NCBI GenBank assembly: GCA_024228935.1
Contig: JAAESX010000131.1
Location: 104,291-168,290, forward strand
Direction: 5' to 3'
Length of the DNA: 64,000 nt
Source: Pseudomonadota bacterium
Lineage (GTDB): Bacteria; Myxococcota_A; UBA796; CAJQPC01
Notes under the pieces: generated by a model
What the model saw: only the letters and a program-made list of their open reading frames with translations
Told to the model about the DNA's origin: nothing
Databases searched by the model: none
Program-made: the position numbers and the translations under genes
Part shown: positions 60,143-64,000 of the stretch, in pieces
Layout of the letters: every line of letters starts with the position of its first letter
Position numbering within the stretch: position 1 is the first letter of the stretch

Positions 60143-61140
60143 TCGCGGACGGCGTCGACCATGGCGTGGACGCCCTCGATCGGCGTGATGGGCAGCACCC
60201 CGTGACCGAGGTTGAACACGTGGCCGGTCGGACCTGCGGCGCGGATGATGCGGTGGACCTCGGCCTTGATGACTTCGGGCGGGCCGTTCAGCGTCAGCGG
60301 GTCCATGTTGCCCATGATCGGGACGTCACCCAGCTGCTTGCGGGCGCGAGCGATGTCGACGTGCCAGTCCATGGCGTACGCGTCGGCCTCGATGCCCTTG
60401 ATCAGGTGCAGGTAGGGCGCGGCGTTGCGGGTGAAGTAGAGCCGGGGCACGCCCGAGACGCCGGCGAGCGCCTTCTTCGCGTAGGGCAGCGCCCACTTCT
60501 CGAACGCGTCGGTCGACAGGTCGCCGGCCCACGTGTCGAAGAGCTGGACGGCCGAGCAGCCCGCGTCCACCTGGGCCTGGAGGTACTCGGCGCAGATGTC
60601 GGCGAGCGTGTCCAGGAGCATGTGGAACTCCTTGGGGTGGTGCATCGAGAACGCCTTCACGTGCTCGAAGTGCCGGCTGCCGCTGCCCTCGATCATGTAG
60701 GCGGCGAGCGTGTAGGGAGCGCCCGCGAAGCCGAACAGCGGCACGTCGATCTCGGCGACCAGGAGCTTGATGGTCTCCAGGACGTGCGGCATGTCCTCGG
60801 CGATGACCGGCTTCTTCAAGCCCTTCAGCTGCGCGACGTCCCGGATGGGGTCGGCGAACACGGGTCCCTTGCCGGCGACGAAGTCCAGGTCCATGCCCAT
60901 GGCGGCGGGCGGGACCAGGATGTCGTTGAACACGATGGACGCGTCCAGCGGGAAGCGCCGCAGGGGCTGGAGCGTCACCTCGGCGGCGAGCTTCGGGGCT
61001 CGGCACAGGCCGAGGAAGCTGCCCGCTTCGGCGCGGGTGACGTGGTACTCGGGCAGGTAGCGTCCGGCCTGGCGCATGAACCAGACGGGGGGACGCTCGA
61101 TGGGTTCGCTGTTCAGCGCCCGGCTCAGCAGGTCGTTCAT
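60130..61140 (-). CDS. hemE: uroporphyrinogen decarboxylase
   Basis: 336 residues. 'PPVWFMRQAGRYLPEYH' is the N-terminal signature with catalytic Arg, 'SIVFNDILVPPAAMGM' carries the Asp, and 'GFAGAPYTLAAYMIEG' and 'GMGHGVLP'-type end ('NLGHGVLPITPIEG') complete it. It turns uroporphyrinogen III into coproporphyrinogen III. It follows the Rieske-FAD gene by 19 bases and is coupled to hemH. The start has TAGACC nearby rather than a Shine-Dalgarno. Confidence 0.98.
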   Translation of the reverse strand: MNDLLSRALNSEPIERPPVWFMRQAGRYLPEYHVTRAEAGSFLGLCRAPKLAAEVTLQPLRRFPLDASIVFNDILVPPAAMGMDLDFVAGKGPVFADPIRDVAQLKGLKKPVIAEDMPHVLETIKLLVAEIDVPLFGFAGAPYTLAAYMIEGSGSRHFEHVKAFSMHHPKEFHMLLDTLADICAEYLQAQVDAGCSAVQLFDTWAGDLSTDAFEKWALPYAKKALAGVSGVPRLYFTRNAAPYLHLIKGIEADAYAMDWHVDIARARKQLGDVPIMGNMDPLTLNGPPEVIKAEVHRIIRAAGPTGHVFNLGHGVLPITPIEGVHAMVDAVREWRW

Positions 61141-61159
61141 GGAGAGGGTCTAACCGGGC

Positions 61160-62902
61160 TCAGGCCTGCGGCAGGATCTCCGCCAGCGGCAGACCGGCCT
61201 CGGCCAGCACGACGTTCGCAGCCAGTCGGCCCGTGTACGTCGCCCGCTCCAGGAACTGGCAGTTCCGGTCGACGACCACGTGGTCGCCGGCCATCAACAG
61301 GCCCGGCACCGAGGTCTCCGTGGTCAGCGCGTGCTCGTGCCAGCCCGGCGCGAAGTGCGTGAACGTCTTGCCGGCCGTCAGGGTGCGCTTCACCACGGTG
61401 GCATTGGCCAGCTCGGGCCAGGCGATGCGGACGTCGGCCTCGAGCGCATCCAGCAGGTCCTCACGCTCGGCATCGGTCGGCACATCACGGAACGCCTGCA
61501 CCTCGATGACCGAGCCCCCGGTCTTCGCGGCCCAGGCTGCAGCGCCGTCCTGCATGCGGTGCACCAGGAACAGGTTGCTCGCGTGCTTCAGCTCGCGCCC
61601 CAGGCACGCTGCCGAGCCCGGCTCGACGTCGGCGTCGAACCAGAACCGCGCGACCGTCTCGCGGCAGGCCTCGAGCTCGCCGACCTGGGGAAGGAGTGAG
61701 CCCACCAGCGCCTTCAGGCCGGGCACGTCGACGGCCAGCACCACGTGGTCCGCCTCGAGCAGGTCGCCCGGAGGCTCGCCCTCGATGTGGAGTCCGTCGC
61801 CTCCGACGTCGACGAACAGCGCCTGGAGCGGCCGGTTCGGTGGCCCCTCGAACGGCCGGCCGTCGAAGCCGAACTTCCCGCCGTGGCAGGGGCACGCGAA
61901 GTGGTCCTCGGCCAGCGCCAGGTGGCAGCGCGCGTGCGTGCAGCTGCCGGAGAAGGCGCGCACGGTCTCGCCGTCGCGCTCGACGAAGATCGGCGCGACA
62001 TCGCCCTCGCGGTCGAGCTGGGTCCAGCCCTGCGGCACGTCGTCGATCTGGATCCCGGGCAGCGGATCTCCGACGCGCACGCCGGCCGCTCTTCCGTCTC
62101 GGATGACGATCTCGCTGACCTTGTGCCCGAGTCGGACCTCGCCGCCCAGCGCCTCGAGCCGCCCGACCAGGTGCCGGAAGAGATCGGGGCCCGGGTTGCT
62201 GTTCAGCCAGCGGACACGGGGGTTCTTGCGACCGCCGGCCTCGTAGAACGCGTTGCCGAGCGCGAATGTGCTGGCGTCCAGGTCCTCGGCTTCGACGAAG
62301 TACATCGAGAGCGCGAACAGCTCGTCGTAGACCCGCCACAGCGACAGGGGAGCGCCGCTGCGGTGCCAGTCGCCGACACTCTGCTGGCCCAGCGTCGACC
62401 GGACCGACGAGGTCAGCTCGCTGAAGTACTTGCGGGCGCGGTGCAGCTCGAGGCGCCAGCTGTCGTAGCCGAGCGCCTTGGCCTTCTGCTTGAACTCGGC
62501 GATGACGGCCTTGCGGCCCGAGCGGTCCGCCGAGTCCATGGCGACGCCACCGCCTCGGAGCTGGCCGCGGTCGGTGGGCTCGTTCAGGACACCGGACAGC
62601 CCGCTGCGCGCGAGCAGGTCGGCGACGTGCACGTACTGATGCCAGACGCCGTGGATGCCGTGCTCGACGTCCACGACCTCGCCGTCCAGGTCCTCGGTCC
62701 AGCCCTTCCACTTGCCGCCGACCTGTCCGTCGGCCTCAAGCACGGTCACCTGGACGCCCCGCTCGGCGAGCTCCAGGGCGGCTGAGAGTCCAGCGGGTCC
62801 GGCGCCCACGATCAGCACGCGCACGGGCTCGGCGGCCTGGACGGATGCCGAGGCCCCGAGTCCCAGGGCGGTCCCGAGCTTGAGGAAGGTGCGGCGGAGC
62901 AT
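61160..62902 (-). CDS. FAD-dependent oxidoreductase with a Rieske iron-sulfur domain
   Basis: 580 residues. A signal-like start with an RR-x-F-L pair ('LRRTFLKLGTALGLGASASVQA') suggests Tat export. 'VRVLIVGAGPAGLSAALELAERG' binds FAD in the phytoene desaturase/amine oxidase fold. Residues about 300-350 hold a Rieske centre: 'CTHARC' and 'CPCHGGKFG' (CxH ... CxxH). The C-terminal part continues the FAD domain ('PGLLMAGDHVVVDRNCQFLERATYTG'). The Rieske domain lies inside the flavin domain. The substrate is unknown. The start overlaps the previous gene's stop; hemE follows. Confidence 0.88.
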   Translation of the reverse strand: MLRRTFLKLGTALGLGASASVQAAEPVRVLIVGAGPAGLSAALELAERGVQVTVLEADGQVGGKWKGWTEDLDGEVVDVEHGIHGVWHQYVHVADLLARSGLSGVLNEPTDRGQLRGGGVAMDSADRSGRKAVIAEFKQKAKALGYDSWRLELHRARKYFSELTSSVRSTLGQQSVGDWHRSGAPLSLWRVYDELFALSMYFVEAEDLDASTFALGNAFYEAGGRKNPRVRWLNSNPGPDLFRHLVGRLEALGGEVRLGHKVSEIVIRDGRAAGVRVGDPLPGIQIDDVPQGWTQLDREGDVAPIFVERDGETVRAFSGSCTHARCHLALAEDHFACPCHGGKFGFDGRPFEGPPNRPLQALFVDVGGDGLHIEGEPPGDLLEADHVVLAVDVPGLKALVGSLLPQVGELEACRETVARFWFDADVEPGSAACLGRELKHASNLFLVHRMQDGAAAWAAKTGGSVIEVQAFRDVPTDAEREDLLDALEADVRIAWPELANATVVKRTLTAGKTFTHFAPGWHEHALTTETSVPGLLMAGDHVVVDRNCQFLERATYTGRLAANVVLAEAGLPLAEILPQA

Positions 62903-63531
62903 CAGCCGCCGTGCTCGGCCTCGGCCTGCTTCTTCACCCAGCTCGTCGCGACGGTCAGGCCCTTGTTGGCGAGCATGTCCTCGACGGCGCCGGGGACCCA
63001 GCCGGTGAGCTGGATCTGCACGCTGTACTCGACGCGGGTGAGTGGCGGATCGGCGGAGATCTCGGTCACGCGCCAGTAGCCGACGCTGTCGTCCAGGTCG
63101 GAGTGCTTGGAGTAGTCCAGCGTCCAGGTGACGTAGCCGTCGGCCTCGTTGAAGTGGTGCTCGATCCACCACTCGACGCCGATGCCGATGACCGAGGCCT
63201 GGAAGTAGACCCACAGGTCGTCGCCCGACTCCTTGTAGGTCTCGCACTTGTTCAGGCCTTCGACCCAGCTGGGGTAGCTGTCGTAGTCCTTGATCTTCTT
63301 CCACACGACGTCGGTGGGCGCGTGGATGTCCATGACCGCGACGCCGCGTCCGCCGGAGTCTCCGACCTTCACCTGCTTCTTCACGGCCTGGTTGTCGGCG
63401 AGCAGCGCCTCGTCCGCGGCGGTGAGCTTCGCGGCGGGCGGGGCCCCGGTGAACGCCTTGATGGCGCCCTGGTGGGGATGGGGCTCGTCGGCGTCGCCGG
63501 CGAAGGCGGGAAGCAGGAGCAGAAGCGGCAT
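62902..63531 (-). CDS. secreted SRPBCC-family protein
   Basis: 209 residues. Signal MPLLLLLPAFAG lacks charge, with GGAGG before the ATG. Residues about 55-205 look like an SRPBCC/polyketide-cyclase fold ('GVAVMDIHAPTDVVWKKIKDYDSYPSWVEG', 'VGYWRVTEISADPPLTRVEYSVQIQLTGWVPG'), which makes a deep hydrophobic pocket for a lipid, terpenoid or tetrapyrrole. It is the first gene of the Rieske-FAD/hemE/hemH group and shares the TGATG junction with the next gene. It may deliver the substrate of the flavoprotein; inference. Confidence 0.85.
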   Translation of the reverse strand: MPLLLLLPAFAGDADEPHPHQGAIKAFTGAPPAAKLTAADEALLADNQAVKKQVKVGDSGGRGVAVMDIHAPTDVVWKKIKDYDSYPSWVEGLNKCETYKESGDDLWVYFQASVIGIGVEWWIEHHFNEADGYVTWTLDYSKHSDLDDSVGYWRVTEISADPPLTRVEYSVQIQLTGWVPGAVEDMLANKGLTVATSWVKKQAEAEHGG

Positions 63532-63618
63532 GGGTCCTCCGATGCGGGGCGGGTAACCCTTTCTCCGAGGGTTTCCGACCGGGATATCAGCGGACGCTCA
63601 ACCCCACGGGAGCGTGTC

Positions 63619-64000
63619 GTGTTCCTTCTCCTCGCCTGCACCGGCGCCACCTCGCTCGACGCGGACGCCGATGGGCTCGGCGATGACCTCGAGGCCGCGC
63701 TGGGCACCGACCCCGACAACCCGGACACCGACGGGGACGGGCTGACCGATGGGGAGGAGCACTTCACCCACGGCACGGACCCGACCTCGGCCGACACGGA
63801 CGCCGACAGCTACCTGGACCCGTGGGAGCTGGACGAGGGCACCGATCCGCTGGATGCGACCTCGGTCATCTACCTGGGCGGCTGGCCCTATCAGCCCGAC
63901 AAGGACACGCTGAGCGAGGGGGCGCGCACCTGGGAGGCCACCGGCGGCGAGGTCGGCGACCGGCTGCCTCGCTCGAGCTGGCGGGACCAGTACGGGGACA
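63619..64000 (+). CDS. thrombospondin-type-3 repeat lipoprotein, 3' end missing
   Basis: 127 residues are visible; the frame is open at the window edge. GTG 63619 follows GGGAG by 6 nt. The signal MFLLLAC is the shortest seen, with the Cys at position 7. Residues 10-60 are calcium-binding TSP3-type repeats: 'DADADGLGDDLEAALGTDPDNPDTDGDGLTDGEE' then 'TDADSYLDPWELDEGTDP'. Such proteins are surface-exposed and Ca2+-dependent. The later part is not recognisable. Divergent from the SRPBCC gene. Confidence 0.85.
   Translation, partial: MFLLLACTGATSLDADADGLGDDLEAALGTDPDNPDTDGDGLTDGEEHFTHGTDPTSADTDADSYLDPWELDEGTDPLDATSVIYLGGWPYQPDKDTLSEGARTWEATGGEVGDRLPRSSWRDQYGD

Overview
The window is about 64 kb of very GC-rich DNA (close to 70% by eye), packed with genes and with no gene-free stretch over 300 bases. 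It looks like a free-living, aerobic, probably soil or aquatic member of the Myxococcota or a neighbouring deltaproteobacterial-type phylum. The case is inferential. Several secreted proteins carry Asp-Thr-Gly linkers and a hydrophobic, Arg-rich C-terminal tail like MYXO-CTERM signals. There are many small lipoproteins, FG-GAP and thrombospondin-type-3 repeat proteins, Hanks-type kinases, PilZ and cyclic-nucleotide sensors. The F-ATPase operon has both b and b' subunits but lacks the a and c genes beside it. No tRNA, rRNA, CRISPR array, transposase or prophage gene was seen, so this reads as ordinary chromosome.

Layout. 1-8.8 kb: a coupled trio of secreted proteins, two of them lipoproteins (one an alkaline-phosphatase-fold hydrolase), then a subtilase lipoprotein and a Na+/alanine symporter with an unusual exported N-terminal part. 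8.8-16.2 kb: a GT2 glycosyltransferase facing an STT3-like oligosaccharyltransferase, a HAD hydrolase, a GNAT enzyme, a macrodomain protein, an AlkB-type alkane hydroxylase with a TetR regulator, and a frameshifted secreted-protein gene. 16.2-24.1 kb: fused isobutyryl-CoA mutase (icmF), a catalytically dead kinase-like membrane protein, a metallo-beta-lactamase-fold hydrolase, bioD, and a Lon-like/CHASE2 membrane protein. 24-32.4 kb: a sigma-like regulator divergent from a FecR-domain protein across a dyad-symmetric control region, then an FG-GAP surface protein, a response regulator, a twin-cNMP protein and a decayed ATPase/TPR gene.

32.4-38.3 kb: F1 plus b/b' ATP synthase genes (atpC-D-G-A-H-F-F'). 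38.4-45.4 kb: an outer-membrane protein, a PilZ protein, zinc-ribbon membrane proteins, a hybrid histidine-kinase-like gene broken by an in-frame amber codon, and an ABC-2 exporter. 45.5-54.5 kb: an OB-fold lipoprotein, a Tat-exported phosphoesterase, a short-chain dehydrogenase, a DUF481 outer-membrane protein, cobS and more lipoproteins. 54.4-63.5 kb: late haem synthesis (protoporphyrinogen oxidase, hemE, hemH) with a Rieske-FAD protein, an HExxH/YkgJ fusion, a Ser/Thr kinase and a MORN-repeat lipoprotein. The last 380 bases open a thrombospondin-type-3 lipoprotein.

Links. cobS helps make the B12 that icmF needs. hemE, hemH and the oxidase supply haem for respiration, which feeds the ATP synthase. 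Many genes are coupled by GTGA/ATGA overlaps. Others have a TAnnnT box 5-7 nt before the start codon, which suggests leaderless transcripts. Lipoprotein signals are often only 7-9 residues long with no Lys/Arg. The most unusual items are the Lon-like/CHASE2 fusion, the mirror-image control region, the amber-interrupted kinase and the very short signal peptides.
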